A DNA stretch of 64,000 nt from an uncultured Desulfovibrio sp. (lineage in GTDB: Bacteria > Desulfobacterota > Desulfovibrionia > Desulfovibrionales > Desulfovibrionaceae). The stretch is from assembly GCA_900541395.1 (NCBI GenBank), contig UQJT01000004.1, positions 42,645 to 106,644 on the forward strand, in the 5' to 3' direction. The position numbers and the translations under genes are program-made. Below the pieces are notes generated by a model, which had not been told where the DNA came from, did no database searches, and saw only the letters and a program-made list of their open reading frames with translations. This document shows, one piece after another, positions 37,671 through 45,678 of the stretch (positions within the stretch are counted from its first letter, which is position 1; each line of letters starts with the position of its first letter).

Positions 37671-38393
37671 ATGTCTAAGCTTACCCCTTTTGATTTAGAA
37701 GAAACGGGGTTAGAAACCACACTCACGATCATTAAGTCAGCGAGTGACATTTTTGGCTCTTTAGTGCCTATTTTAGGCCCAACCCTCTCTAAAGCAATAG
37801 AATATAGATTATCAGATATTCAACACAGAAAATTTGTGGAATACATTCAAGCTCAAGCTGATTATTTAAAAAATATTCCTGAATCTCTCCTTAATTCTGA
37901 TGAATTTATGGATGAGCTTAGAAAAGAAATTGGAATCTACTTAAATGAAAGTTCTTTAGAAAAGAGAAAACTTTTAATTAATCTTAATCGATCCTTTTTT
38001 ACTATTTTAAGGACTTCTGATAAAAATATATTTAATATAAATAGGGCTTTTAATGATTTATTTTCTCAGCTTTCAATCCCTGCCTTAGATTGTTTATTGA
38101 ACTTTCAAGATAAATTTCCTTTGAATGCAACACGCTATGACATTATACAATATTTTAATGAAAGACAGGGAATTCTTGGTAGGCATTGTTTTTTAGAATT
38201 AGAGACACATGCTCTTCTAGAAGAAAAAGATGTGTTTGAAATGCCTCCTACATTTTGTCTTGACAAAAACCAAAAAAGGCTTGGTGAACCCGCTAATGAT
38301 ATACCTTTGGGTCAAAGGTGTTATAAAATAACACCCCTTGCTGGTGTATTTATTGATTGGCTTAAAATGGATATCTCAAAAATAAAGGAATAA
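37671..38393 (+). CDS. AT-rich orphan gene, unknown function
   Basis: 240 aa, not recognised. Codon use is strongly AT-biased (many AAA, TTA, ATT), unlike the surrounding chromosome, so it is recently acquired cargo. Residues 18-45 form a moderately hydrophobic helix (SDIFGSLVPILGPTLS). The rest is helical and charged, with no catalytic motif seen. AGGAG lies upstream of the ATG. Position among toxin-antitoxin genes in a tRNA island suggests defence or accessory cargo, but no function is assigned. Confidence 0.6.
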   Translation: MSKLTPFDLEETGLETTLTIIKSASDIFGSLVPILGPTLSKAIEYRLSDIQHRKFVEYIQAQADYLKNIPESLLNSDEFMDELRKEIGIYLNESSLEKRKLLINLNRSFFTILRTSDKNIFNINRAFNDLFSQLSIPALDCLLNFQDKFPLNATRYDIIQYFNERQGILGRHCFLELETHALLEEKDVFEMPPTFCLDKNQKRLGEPANDIPLGQRCYKITPLAGVFIDWLKMDISKIKE

Positions 38394-38815
38394 ATTTATT
38401 ATTGATGTAATTCTTGAAATGAGAGGTGTCAGTTATAAAACTTATAGTTATAAATGATGCACATGTGAGAGATGCATAGCTATCCTTTCTTTAGTATTTT
38501 AGTATCTATCTACTAAAAGGAAGCATAATAAATTAATTTTAATCCATGTAATTCATTTACATTATCAAAAAAATTGATTTTAGGATGGATTACGGTGCTT
38601 TTGCATATTCATATACTCAATCCCTGTGATCTGGATGAGGCATTGTTCTTATCGTGTTATCTTCATCGCGAGCAACACCAAGATGGAAGGCATACTACTC
38701 ACTCCATTTGAATCCGTAGGAGGGCGTTCGATAACCTCGTGAGTGACTCACCTTGACGAAAAACGAAAGGATACTTCATTTAACATAGAAAAAGATATTT
38801 TTTAAGGTGCTCTTT
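38394..38815. other. AT-rich intergenic region in the island
   Basis: 422 bp. Its first half shares the AT-rich composition of the orphan gene and its second half is closer to the chromosome average. No coding frame or strong hairpin found; it probably marks a junction between cargo segments. Confidence 0.5.
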
Positions 38816-39061
38816 ATGGAAACCATCCACGCCGACATGACAGTCAGCGTCACGGAATTAAAGCGCAATTTCGCCGCCATGCTCTCATCGGCGCAAAGCT
38901 CGCCCATAGCCGTGCTGAACCATAACAAGCTGGCGGCCTATTTGCTTTCCGCCCGACACTACGAACACCTGCTTGCGCAACTGGAAGACGTGCGAGATAG
39001 GGAAACGGTCATGGCACGAAAGGAAGGTCCGTTTGTCGAGGTAAGCCTTGATGAGCTATAG
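38816..39061 (+). CDS. Phd/YefM-family antitoxin
   Basis: 81 aa from METIHADMTVSVTELKRNF. The pattern SVTELKRNFAAMLSSAQSSP, then PIAVLNHNKLAAYLLS, is the Phd/YefM DNA-binding fold. The C-terminal ~25 residues (KEGPFVEVSLDEL) would neutralise a toxin. The reading frame downstream is a disrupted small gene rather than a recognisable toxin, so this is an orphan antitoxin or one with an unfamiliar partner. Confidence 0.8.
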   Translation: METIHADMTVSVTELKRNFAAMLSSAQSSPIAVLNHNKLAAYLLSARHYEHLLAQLEDVRDRETVMARKEGPFVEVSLDEL

Positions 39062-39075
39062 TCTGCGCTGAAAAA

Positions 39076-39390
39076 ATGAAAACCTTAATGAACAGTCCTG
39101 AATACGTATCGGAGAGATGTATGCTATTGGCGTTCGACGAACTGACCAAAGTCGCCATACAAAACCAGCACATCATTCTGGGCGAAGAACTGAAGAAGGG
39201 CGTTCCCCTGAACTACCGGGACGAGGAAGGCTGAAATGTGCTGAAGTTCTCTGACGGGCATGCTGAAGTGACGGAGGAAATCATGCCGCCTCTCTTTCGG
39301 CGGAACGGGCTTGCCGAGTTGGCCTCCCTCGAATCCGCTGATTTCGGCTTGGAGCCTCCTCAAGTTGGAAGGCGAACTTTTTCGGACTGA
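39076..39390 (+). pseudogene. Small gene interrupted by an in-frame TGA
   Basis: One frame runs from ATG 39076 to TGA 39388-39390 (104 codons), broken by a single TGA at 39232-39234. The first part ends LKKGVPLNYRDEEG and the part after the stop continues NVLKFSDGHAEVTEE, which reads as one small protein of a type often found beside antitoxin genes. No family name is certain. It starts 15 nt after the Phd gene. The 52-residue short form may be made. A stretch of ordinary non-coding DNA follows to 39410. Confidence 0.5.
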
Positions 39391-39410
39391 GAAATTCTGG
39401 TGCGATAGCC

Positions 39411-39752
39411 CTACGCCGGGGGCGTGTAGGAACCTGACGTGAGTACATTCCGCCAATCTCTGCGGGCGTAAAGGATGCGCAGGACGTAAACGCGTTTGGC
39501 ATCGGCGTACAGGGTATAGAATACGAGATAATTGTCCACAGGAATAAAGCGGATTCCCTGGCCCCGCAACACTTCATCAACAAGCAGGGCATGGCGTTCC
39601 GGCATAGTCTCCAGACTGAACACGGCAGCGCGAAGGCGCTCAATTTGCTGTGAGGCGGTTTCCGGCTCCAGTAAACGAAACCGGATATGCCGGTCAATTT
39701 CCCTTAAATCTTGTGCCGCACTTTCCGTAAGCTCTACAGCATAGACGTTCAC
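39411..39752 (-). CDS. RelE/ParE-family toxin
   Basis: 113 aa. YAVELTESAAQDLREIDRHI opens the family fold, with IRFIPVDNYLVFYTLY and YVLRILYARRDW near the end, matching RelE/ParE toxins (mRNA interferase or gyrase poison). The ATG overlaps the antitoxin stop by 4 nt (ATGA), the classic coupled arrangement. The C-terminus extends about 12 residues beyond the usual end. Appears intact. Confidence 0.85.
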   Translation of the reverse strand: MNVYAVELTESAAQDLREIDRHIRFRLLEPETASQQIERLRAAVFSLETMPERHALLVDEVLRGQGIRFIPVDNYLVFYTLYADAKRVYVLRILYARRDWRNVLTSGSYTPPA

Positions 39753-40006
39753 GCCTGTTCCCCAACAAGGCGAAAGGCGTCCGCCGCAGAAACTGTTCTG
39801 CCTTCGCGCACATCGCGCAGTCCCTGCTCCAGTTCCGTCCGCAAGCTGTGCATGCCCGCAAGGCGTTCATAGGTTTCCATGCTCATGACCGCCAAGTCTC
39901 CGACGCCATTTTTGGTGATGAAGACGGGTTCAGGTGCTTGATGGCAGTAGGCGGCAATCTCCGCGTATTTGTTTCTCAAGTCTGAGCTTGGTCTGATAAT
40001 AGGCAT
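39749..40006 (-). CDS. Phd/YefM-family antitoxin, partner of the RelE/ParE toxin
   Basis: 85 aa from the ATG at 40006, with GGGAGGG upstream; a longer frame adds 25 unsupported residues. MPIIRPSSDLRNKY, then PEPVFITKNGVGDLAVMS, is the YefM-type fold; a C-terminal tail neutralises the toxin. The complex usually represses its own promoter, which would lie just to the right of 40006. Confidence 0.88.
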   Translation of the reverse strand: MPIIRPSSDLRNKYAEIAAYCHQAPEPVFITKNGVGDLAVMSMETYERLAGMHSLRTELEQGLRDVREGRTVSAADAFRLVGEQA

Positions 40007-40138
40007 GATACCCTCCCTATTTGATATCATCATTTTATCACAATTACGATACAATTTCAAGCACTCTTTCCACCGATCCATTTCTATTTCCCGGTTCCCT
40101 TCGGAGCCGGGATTTTTTCATTTAAAGGAGGTTTCTTC

Positions 40139-41116
40139 ATGAGCACCGCATCACCTGCCACCCTCATCACTCTGGACGCCGGGCAAGTCTTCAGCGGTAA
40201 AAAGTCGGGCACGCCTGTCAGGGGGTATGCCCGGTCCTCACCTCATACTCCGACGCTCGATCCGGACTATGCCTTCCACGAATCCAGCCGCGACGTGATC
40301 GTCTGGCTTCTCATGGACAAGCCGGAGCCGCTGTATGTGTACGGTCCCACCGGCTGCGGCAAGACTTCGCTTGTCCGGCAGCTTGCAGCCCGCCTCAGGT
40401 ATCCCGTTTTGGACGCCACCGGCCACGAACGCTTGGAATTCTCGGATCTTGTGGGGCATCTCACCGTGCGGGACGGCACTATGGCCTTTGAGGACGGCCC
40501 GCTGACCCTTGCCATGCGTCAGGGAGCCATCTTCCTCTTTAATGAAATCGACCTTTGTTCTCCGGCCACCCTGGCCGGGCTTAACTCCATTCTGGACGGT
40601 TCTCCGCTGTGTATTGCGGAGAAGGGTGGAGAACTGGTCACGCCTCACCCCATGTTCCGTTTCGCCGCCACGGCCAACACCAATGGCGGCAGTGACGAAA
40701 CCGGGCTTTATCAAGGCGTCCTGCGTCAAAACCTGGCTTTCCTGGATCGCTTCATGGTGGTGGAAACCGGCTACCCGGCCCCGGAGATAGAACAAGGTTT
40801 GCTGGAAAAACGGTTTCCCGCGCTTTCCTCCGATTTGTGCAGAAAAATGGTGGAGTACGCCGGAGAAGTCCGCAAGCTGTTTATGGGCGAAACCTCACAG
40901 TATGCCGGAGCCATTGAAGTCACCTTCAGCACCCGGACCCTGCTCCGCTGGGCGGATTTGACCGTCCGGTTTCAACCTTTGGCGCGCCAGTGCATCGCGC
41001 CGATAACCTATGCGTTGGATCGGGCGTTGGGTTTTCGCGCCTCTCGCGAAACCAGGGCCATGCTCCACGAACTGGCCCAGCGCATCTTTCCCCGCGATAT
41101 ACCGGGGGAGTCATAA
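40139..41116 (+). CDS. MoxR/CobS-type AAA+ ATPase
   Basis: 325 aa. Walker A GPTGCGKT at 69-76, Walker B GAIFLFNEID at 129-138, and an AATANTNGGSDETGLYQG sensor segment, as in CobS/MoxR/NorQ ATPases. The family uses ATP to remodel or load metal into targets with a partner VWA protein. AAAGGAGG lies upstream. It is the first of four consecutive genes ending in a metal-binding VWA protein, a partnership known for MoxR-VWA and CobS-CobT systems. The target here is unknown. Confidence 0.9.
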   Translation: MSTASPATLITLDAGQVFSGKKSGTPVRGYARSSPHTPTLDPDYAFHESSRDVIVWLLMDKPEPLYVYGPTGCGKTSLVRQLAARLRYPVLDATGHERLEFSDLVGHLTVRDGTMAFEDGPLTLAMRQGAIFLFNEIDLCSPATLAGLNSILDGSPLCIAEKGGELVTPHPMFRFAATANTNGGSDETGLYQGVLRQNLAFLDRFMVVETGYPAPEIEQGLLEKRFPALSSDLCRKMVEYAGEVRKLFMGETSQYAGAIEVTFSTRTLLRWADLTVRFQPLARQCIAPITYALDRALGFRASRETRAMLHELAQRIFPRDIPGES

Positions 41117-41163
41117 GGGACGAGGCTTCCGCCCCGTCCCGTCTTTCTCGCCTGTTTGAAGGT

Positions 41164-41451
41164 GTGTTGAACCGAGTGGCCGTCATGGGGCCCTCGTACC
41201 TGCAAGGACGTTCGCTCCTTCCGCAAATACGCCTCGACGCGCCTGGGACCGTTTCCGGCACTCGTAAATTCTGGGAAGCCACGGCCGGGCCGGATGGCCT
41301 GCGCCTGCGCTGGGGGCCGGACGGACGGCAGGGCCAAACCACGCTTATTGCCCCGGACCGGTGCGCCGAGGGAAATCCCGTTCGAGAACTTGTCCATCGC
41401 AGTGAAAGCAAACTGGCGGAAGGCTACCATCTGAAAAAAGCCTGCTGCTGA
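41164..41451 (+). CDS. WGR-domain-like small protein
   Basis: About 95 aa; GTG 41164 or ATG 41185 are possible starts, neither with a strong ribosome-binding site. RKFWEATAGPDGLRLRWGPD is the core of the WGR fold, followed by GQTTLIAP and LVHRSESKLAEGYHLKK. WGR domains bind nucleic acid ends or act as protein modules. It lies between the AAA+ and DUF3150 genes, 12 nt before the latter. The frame is open back into the AAA+ gene, so an overlapping start is also possible. Confidence 0.6.
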   Translation: MLNRVAVMGPSYLQGRSLLPQIRLDAPGTVSGTRKFWEATAGPDGLRLRWGPDGRQGQTTLIAPDRCAEGNPVRELVHRSESKLAEGYHLKKACC

Positions 41452-41462
41452 GGAGATTCCGT

Positions 41463-42530
41463 ATGAATATTCCCGTCACATCCGACATCACGGTACTCGA
41501 TCACCTCTTGGCCCTTAACCTTAATATCTCCCTCTGGTCAGCCCGGCGAAAACTGGTGCTGGAGGACTTCGGCAACGTGGAACTGCCCCCGGAGGACATC
41601 GCCTCTCTGGGCTCGAAGCGCGTGTGCGATCCGGCAAGACTGTGCATCTTCAACACGCTCAAGGCCAGAGCCGTCAGTCTTCTGGACCGGCATGGCATCC
41701 GTTTTTTAGGCGGTTGGGGCATTCCCGAAGACAAGGCAGGGGCCATCATCACGGAACTTGGCGTCATCCGCGACGAATTCAACCTTGAAAAGGAAAAATT
41801 CCTGACGGGCTATGATCAGGCCATTTCGGACTGGCTCGCCAAGCATCCCCGCTGGGCGAACATACTCGCCGGTTCGACGGTAAGCGGCGATTATGTCCGA
41901 GCCCGCATGAACTTTTCCTGGCAGTTATACAGGGTGACGCCGCCCGTGGAGTTGGGCGACGAGGGAACCATGCGTGAATGCGGCCTTCATGAGGAAGTAG
42001 AGGGGATTGCCAAAACTCTGTTCGGAGAGATCGCCAAAGACGCGGAGGACATCTGGAAGAAAGTGTATTCCGGCAAAAACTCCGTGACCCACAAGGCCTT
42101 ATCGCCACTACGGGTTTTGCAGCAAAAACTGACCGGACTGACCTTTGTGGAACCCCACGTCGCGCCGGTGGCCGATCTGGTGGATACGGCCCTGGCCCGC
42201 ACGCCCCGCCGGGGGAATATCGTGGGAGCCGACCTGCTCATGTTGCAGGGCCTGGTCTGCCTGCTGCGCGAGCCTGACGCCCTGGTGGAGCACGCCCATA
42301 AACTGCTGGAAGGATATGGAGCGACAAACGTTCTGGATGGCATTCTTCAGGAAACCTGCCCTGTGGAAACAGGAGATACACTCCAAGTGGAAGCAGAGTA
42401 TGAGGACGAGATGCCTTATCCTCAAGTTTCTCCCTGTCCTGTTTTTTCGCCGCCCACAGACGGCTCCGGCAGCGATATTCCTCCCTTCGGCAATCCTCTG
42501 GCATTTCCCGACAGCTTGGGATTATGGTGA
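41463..42530 (+). CDS. DUF3150 family protein
   Basis: 355 aa, soluble and largely helical, starting MNIPVTSDITVLDHLLALNL. The SLWSARRKL opening and the SWQLYRVTPP and GKNSVTHKAL segments resemble DUF3150 proteins, which occur beside MoxR ATPases and VWA proteins on mobile elements. The C-terminal ~60 residues are acidic and proline-rich. Function is unknown. AGGAG precedes the start, and the VWA gene begins 4 nt after the stop. Confidence 0.72.
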   Translation: MNIPVTSDITVLDHLLALNLNISLWSARRKLVLEDFGNVELPPEDIASLGSKRVCDPARLCIFNTLKARAVSLLDRHGIRFLGGWGIPEDKAGAIITELGVIRDEFNLEKEKFLTGYDQAISDWLAKHPRWANILAGSTVSGDYVRARMNFSWQLYRVTPPVELGDEGTMRECGLHEEVEGIAKTLFGEIAKDAEDIWKKVYSGKNSVTHKALSPLRVLQQKLTGLTFVEPHVAPVADLVDTALARTPRRGNIVGADLLMLQGLVCLLREPDALVEHAHKLLEGYGATNVLDGILQETCPVETGDTLQVEAEYEDEMPYPQVSPCPVFSPPTDGSGSDIPPFGNPLAFPDSLGLW

Positions 42531-42534
42531 AAAT

Positions 42535-44109
42535 ATGATTCGCACCAAAGACATTATGCGCTGCCTCCCCTTGGTGGCTTCGGTCCTGGGGCGACGCTAC
42601 GGCGTCACGGTCCATATCGGAGGCGATTCCGCATACACGGATGGAACCGTCATTCATCTGCCCCGCCTGCCGCTGGACGGCGGGGAAAATCTGATCGCAT
42701 TGGCACGCGGATTTTTGGATCACGAAGCCGCCCACATCCGCCATACGGATTTCAAGGCGTTGAAGGCGGCCGAACTGACCAACATGGAAAGGTATGTATG
42801 GAACTGCATCGAAGATTGGCGGGTGGAACACGCTCTGGCAGCTATCTACCCTGGGTGCGGGCATAACTTCCGATGGCTGATACGCCATGAATTTTTGGAG
42901 AACGCGGAGGCCGGACCTGAAAATCCGGCCTCCTCCATATTAAATTGGATACTGCTCACCATCCGTTCTTGGGACGTACCGGAATTGAAGGGACATTGCG
43001 CTCAGGAAGCCCAGGTGGTGAACCGCGTGTTTCCTGGTCTGTTGCCCAAAATAAGCTCGATTCTGAATCAGGCGGCAGGACATTGCACAAGCGTCGAGGA
43101 CGGCATCGTCTACGCCCGGCAGATTGTCGAGTTACTTCAACAAGAAAAGGATGCGTATCCTCAGCAAAAAGGAGCATCACGCTCTTCCTTTGATCCGCAC
43201 GCAGGAGAAGAAACGGAACAGGCGAAAGAAATTTTGGAGCAGCTGTTGTCGGCTACGGGCGATTTCTTTCCCCCCGGCATGGGAGAGCGCCTGGCCCACG
43301 CGCTGGAAGAGCAAAGAAACACAGGGGGGAACGACGGTCTGCGCGTTGCGGTTCAGGGACATCTGCCCGTCTATCCGCTGAAGGAAGAAGAGTTGAGGAG
43401 CAGCGGACAAAGCTGCCGGGCCTTGCGGACAAGGCTGCAAGGGCTCCTTCAGGCCCAGACTCTGGAACGTTGCGTTGCCGCACGTCATGGTCGCCTGGAC
43501 ACGCGACGGCTCTACCGCCTGGCGGTCAAAAATCCTTACGTGTTCGAGAACCTGGGGCGTCGGCAATCTCTGGACACAGCCGTCCATATCCTGCTGGACG
43601 CTTCAGGTTCCATGTGCGGCGACCGCATCCGGCTGGCGACGGCCTCCTGTCACGCCGTGGCCTCCGCGCTGCAATCCATCCCCGGCGTCAACGTGGGGGT
43701 GAGCGTTTTCCCCGCCCACGTGACCCATGGAGAAGTGGGCGTGTATCCCCTGGTGCGGCACGGCCAGCGGGTTCATCAGATTTTCAGTGTGGACGCGGGC
43801 GGCGGCACGCCTTTGGCAGAAAGCCTGTGGTGGATCATACAAAGGATGTTGCCGCTGAAAGAGGCAAGAAAGCTGATTCTGGTCATCACGGACGGCGAAC
43901 CGGACAATGGACCGTCCGCTCAAAAAACAATGGCGACAGCGGACAAAATCGGCATGGAAATCTACGGGGTCGGCATTGACGCGCCGACTGTGGGGACCCT
44001 GTTCCCACACTGGACCAATATCACACGCATGGAAGACTTGGCGTCAACCCTGTTTCACACTCTGCAAGGAGCTTTGCTATGGAAAAGGAGAACAAAAGAA
44101 TGCGGTTGA
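42535..44109 (+). CDS. CobT-like VWA protein with HExxH metal site
   Basis: 524 aa from MIRTKDIMR. HEAAHIRH at 63-70 gives an HExxH zinc motif, followed by a helical middle. The C-terminal VWA domain has MIDAS residues D355-A-S357-G-S359 (LLDASGSM), GGGTPLAES and VITDGEPD. This architecture matches CobT-like partners of MoxR/CobS ATPases, where AAA+ and VWA work together on chelation or remodelling. A possible protease role of HExxH is inference. It is the last large gene of the operon. Confidence 0.85.
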   Translation: MIRTKDIMRCLPLVASVLGRRYGVTVHIGGDSAYTDGTVIHLPRLPLDGGENLIALARGFLDHEAAHIRHTDFKALKAAELTNMERYVWNCIEDWRVEHALAAIYPGCGHNFRWLIRHEFLENAEAGPENPASSILNWILLTIRSWDVPELKGHCAQEAQVVNRVFPGLLPKISSILNQAAGHCTSVEDGIVYARQIVELLQQEKDAYPQQKGASRSSFDPHAGEETEQAKEILEQLLSATGDFFPPGMGERLAHALEEQRNTGGNDGLRVAVQGHLPVYPLKEEELRSSGQSCRALRTRLQGLLQAQTLERCVAARHGRLDTRRLYRLAVKNPYVFENLGRRQSLDTAVHILLDASGSMCGDRIRLATASCHAVASALQSIPGVNVGVSVFPAHVTHGEVGVYPLVRHGQRVHQIFSVDAGGGTPLAESLWWIIQRMLPLKEARKLILVITDGEPDNGPSAQKTMATADKIGMEIYGVGIDAPTVGTLFPHWTNITRMEDLASTLFHTLQGALLWKRRTKECG

Positions 44110-44177
44110 AAACAACAAGCTGGTTGGCACTGGCAATCGCCATTCTGAAAGTCGTTCAACAGGAAATGAAGGATTGA
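44100..44177 (+). CDS. Tiny overlapping reading frame (25 aa)
   Basis: MRLKTTSWLALAIAILK and eight more residues, overlapping the VWA gene end by 10 nt. A short hydrophobic helix with a basic N-terminus. AAAAGGAG lies about 10 nt upstream. It may be a leader-like or lysis-like peptide, or chance. Confidence 0.25.
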   Translation: MRLKTTSWLALAIAILKVVQQEMKD

Positions 44178-44232
44178 GGCATGCCGTGCTTCAGAATGGA
44201 TATTATGCAACCTTCAACATACGGGGACCACA

Positions 44233-44313
44233 ATGAGATATGTAACGATATTTTTGTTGGGTTTTACCTCGGCTGCTGTGACTATTTTGGGCGTCATCAT
44301 CTGGTATGACTAG
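44233..44313 (+). CDS. Tiny single-helix membrane peptide (26 aa)
   Basis: MRYVTIFLLGFTSAAVTILG plus a short tail ending IIWYD: one predicted membrane helix, weak GGGG upstream. Similar in style to the preceding tiny frame. Could be a type I-like peptide or chance; the following 231 bp hold no other gene. Confidence 0.3.
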   Translation: MRYVTIFLLGFTSAAVTILGVIIWYD

Positions 44314-44544
44314 TATCGGTAGTAAATTCAATATAAAAAAACACAGAATACCTCATATGGCTAAATTAAACATATGCGGCATTCTGTGTTTTACAATTTT
44401 TATTATTATACTATTTATATATTACTACAAATAAAACGATAAAGGTATATTTCTAATGTTTAGAGAATACATGGTAGAGTCTAATTGAATATATTGCATG
44501 GTAATATGATGACAATCTACCTGTGACCATAGCTCTTGGCAACA

Positions 44545-45330
44545 CTAACGGATGGTATCCTGACTAAGTTTAGCACCAAAAATAATACTTTTAACGGCTT
44601 GCTTTGGAATATCACATACTCCTCTTTTTTTATTATCATACCAAAGATATCTCTCATTATCAGTAAGCGGTGTCACTAGTCTATATTCATTCTCATACGC
44701 CCAAATATTACTTTTTATGTATAAAAAATCATTTATATCCAATTCATTTATATTTTTATTAGGTCTGGTAGACGCATACATAACAGGACGTAAAGTAAAG
44801 TTTATATCCTCTCCTCTGTGAAAAAATTCGTTTTTAGCATCATATTCCACCACAAAACCTTTATAGGAATTCCCATAATGTGACCACATGAGCAAATTAT
44901 CATTCTGTGTTGTAAGACACAAAACTCCTACGAGTGATTTAATTTTTTGGGGAAGAAGAGATGCAAATCTAGGAGTTGCCATTTGTACGAGATCTAAAAA
45001 ATTTTTATATAAAATATTTTTATTAAGATTAAAAGGAAGTTCCAGTACTTTCATGGAAAATATTTCTCTTAAATTGCTATCAAGTCCTTTCCATACTTCC
45101 TCAGCTCCTTTTGTGACCTGCATCGAGAAATTGCTTTCAAAAAGCTCATATAAATTGTCATCACAAGCTAATCCCGTTATGGCTGGTAAAAATTCAAACG
45201 GATCATTGAAATCATCCGGAGGAGTGAAGCGTATAGTCCAATCTCTGCACATATATTGCCAGCTTTCTATGGGATAATATTTATAAAACCTTTTAGGCTG
45301 GTCAATTTGATTATTATCATTCATTACCAT
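44545..45330 (-). CDS. DUF2971 family protein
   Basis: 261 aa, AT-rich gene. RFYKYYPIESWQY, RFTPPDDFNDPFEF and LLMWSHYGNSYKGFVVEYD are the recurrent blocks of DUF2971, a soluble family of unknown function frequent in genomic and defence islands. It ends at IIFGAKLSQDTIR, where relatives usually continue some residues further, so a slight C-terminal truncation is possible. It lies next to the tRNA attachment site, the usual place for an integrase. Confidence 0.72.
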   Translation of the reverse strand: MVMNDNNQIDQPKRFYKYYPIESWQYMCRDWTIRFTPPDDFNDPFEFLPAITGLACDDNLYELFESNFSMQVTKGAEEVWKGLDSNLREIFSMKVLELPFNLNKNILYKNFLDLVQMATPRFASLLPQKIKSLVGVLCLTTQNDNLLMWSHYGNSYKGFVVEYDAKNEFFHRGEDINFTLRPVMYASTRPNKNINELDINDFLYIKSNIWAYENEYRLVTPLTDNERYLWYDNKKRGVCDIPKQAVKSIIFGAKLSQDTIR

Positions 45331-45489
45331 ATTCCCAAATAATTTCAGTATGTTTTGGTGAATTCTTCGTAACGAAAGAGATTTGCCTGAGAATCTCAGA
45401 CTATTATTTTTTAACTGGCAGTATTACTTTTTTACCAGCTTTCTTTTTAAAGGTTGGAAATAGGGTTGGAAAAATTTTTGATTAAACAC

Positions 45490-45521
45490 CAAGGGTTTGG
45501 ATTTTTACATCCAAACCCTTG
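45490..45521 (-). terminator. Island-borne terminator beside the tRNA
   Basis: Perfect 11-bp stem CAAGGGTTTGG / CCAAACCCTTG with a 10-nt loop, 8 bp beyond the tRNA CCA end. It mirrors the hairpin at 35779-35809 in position and partly in sequence, so the island restores a terminator to the tRNA it entered. Confidence 0.65.
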
Positions 45522-45528
45522 AAATAAT

Positions 45529-45573
45529 TGGTGGGCCCTGCAGGGGTCGAACCTGCGACCTGCCGGTTATGAG
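45529..45573 (-). repeat. Right direct repeat (attR) within the tRNA
   Basis: 45 bp identical to 35814-35858; it forms the intact 3' half of the tRNA. Confidence 0.88.
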
Positions 45574-45604
45574 CCGGAGGCTCTACCAACTGAGCTAAGG
45601 GCCC
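45529..45604 (-). tRNA. tRNA with CAT anticodon (Met, or Ile2)
   Basis: 76 nt including encoded CCA. Acceptor GGGCCCT/AGGGCCC, D-arm TAGCTCAGTTGGTAGAGC, anticodon loop CTCATAA, T-arm GCAGG-TTCGACC-CCTGC. CAT reads Met, or Ile (AUA) if lysidine-modified. Some features (GGGCCCTTAGCTCAG) resemble tRNA-Ile2, so the amino acid is not settled. Its 3' 45 nt are the island attachment site. Confidence 0.92.
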
Positions 45605-45678
45605 GCTCGGGTTTTATGGCCCGAAATCCGTCTTTTCGCAAGTCCCGAAAAAACTCCGCCTGCCCGGCGGCGCGACGG

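Larger units (their letters stand above)
35814..45573. mobile_element. tRNA-integrated genomic island (about 9.7 kb), integrase absent
   Basis: Bounded by 45-bp direct repeats, one inside an intact tRNA. Contents: truncated nuclease, broken and intact toxin-antitoxin genes, an AT-rich orphan, the MoxR/DUF3150/VWA operon, DUF2971. Base composition shifts: 37.6-38.8 kb and 44.2-45.5 kb are visibly AT-rich against a GC-rich chromosome. No tyrosine or serine recombinase is present where it would be expected next to the tRNA, so the island is probably fixed or was mobilised in trans. Confidence 0.85.

Noticed and set aside
39232..39234. Selenocysteine at the in-frame TGA
   Set aside because: No selenocysteine insertion hairpin could be recognised after it and the protein is not a redox family. 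A nonsense mutation is simpler.
35814..45573. Complete prophage or integrative conjugative element
   Set aside because: No integrase, structural, relaxase or conjugation genes; only accessory cargo and a truncated nuclease.
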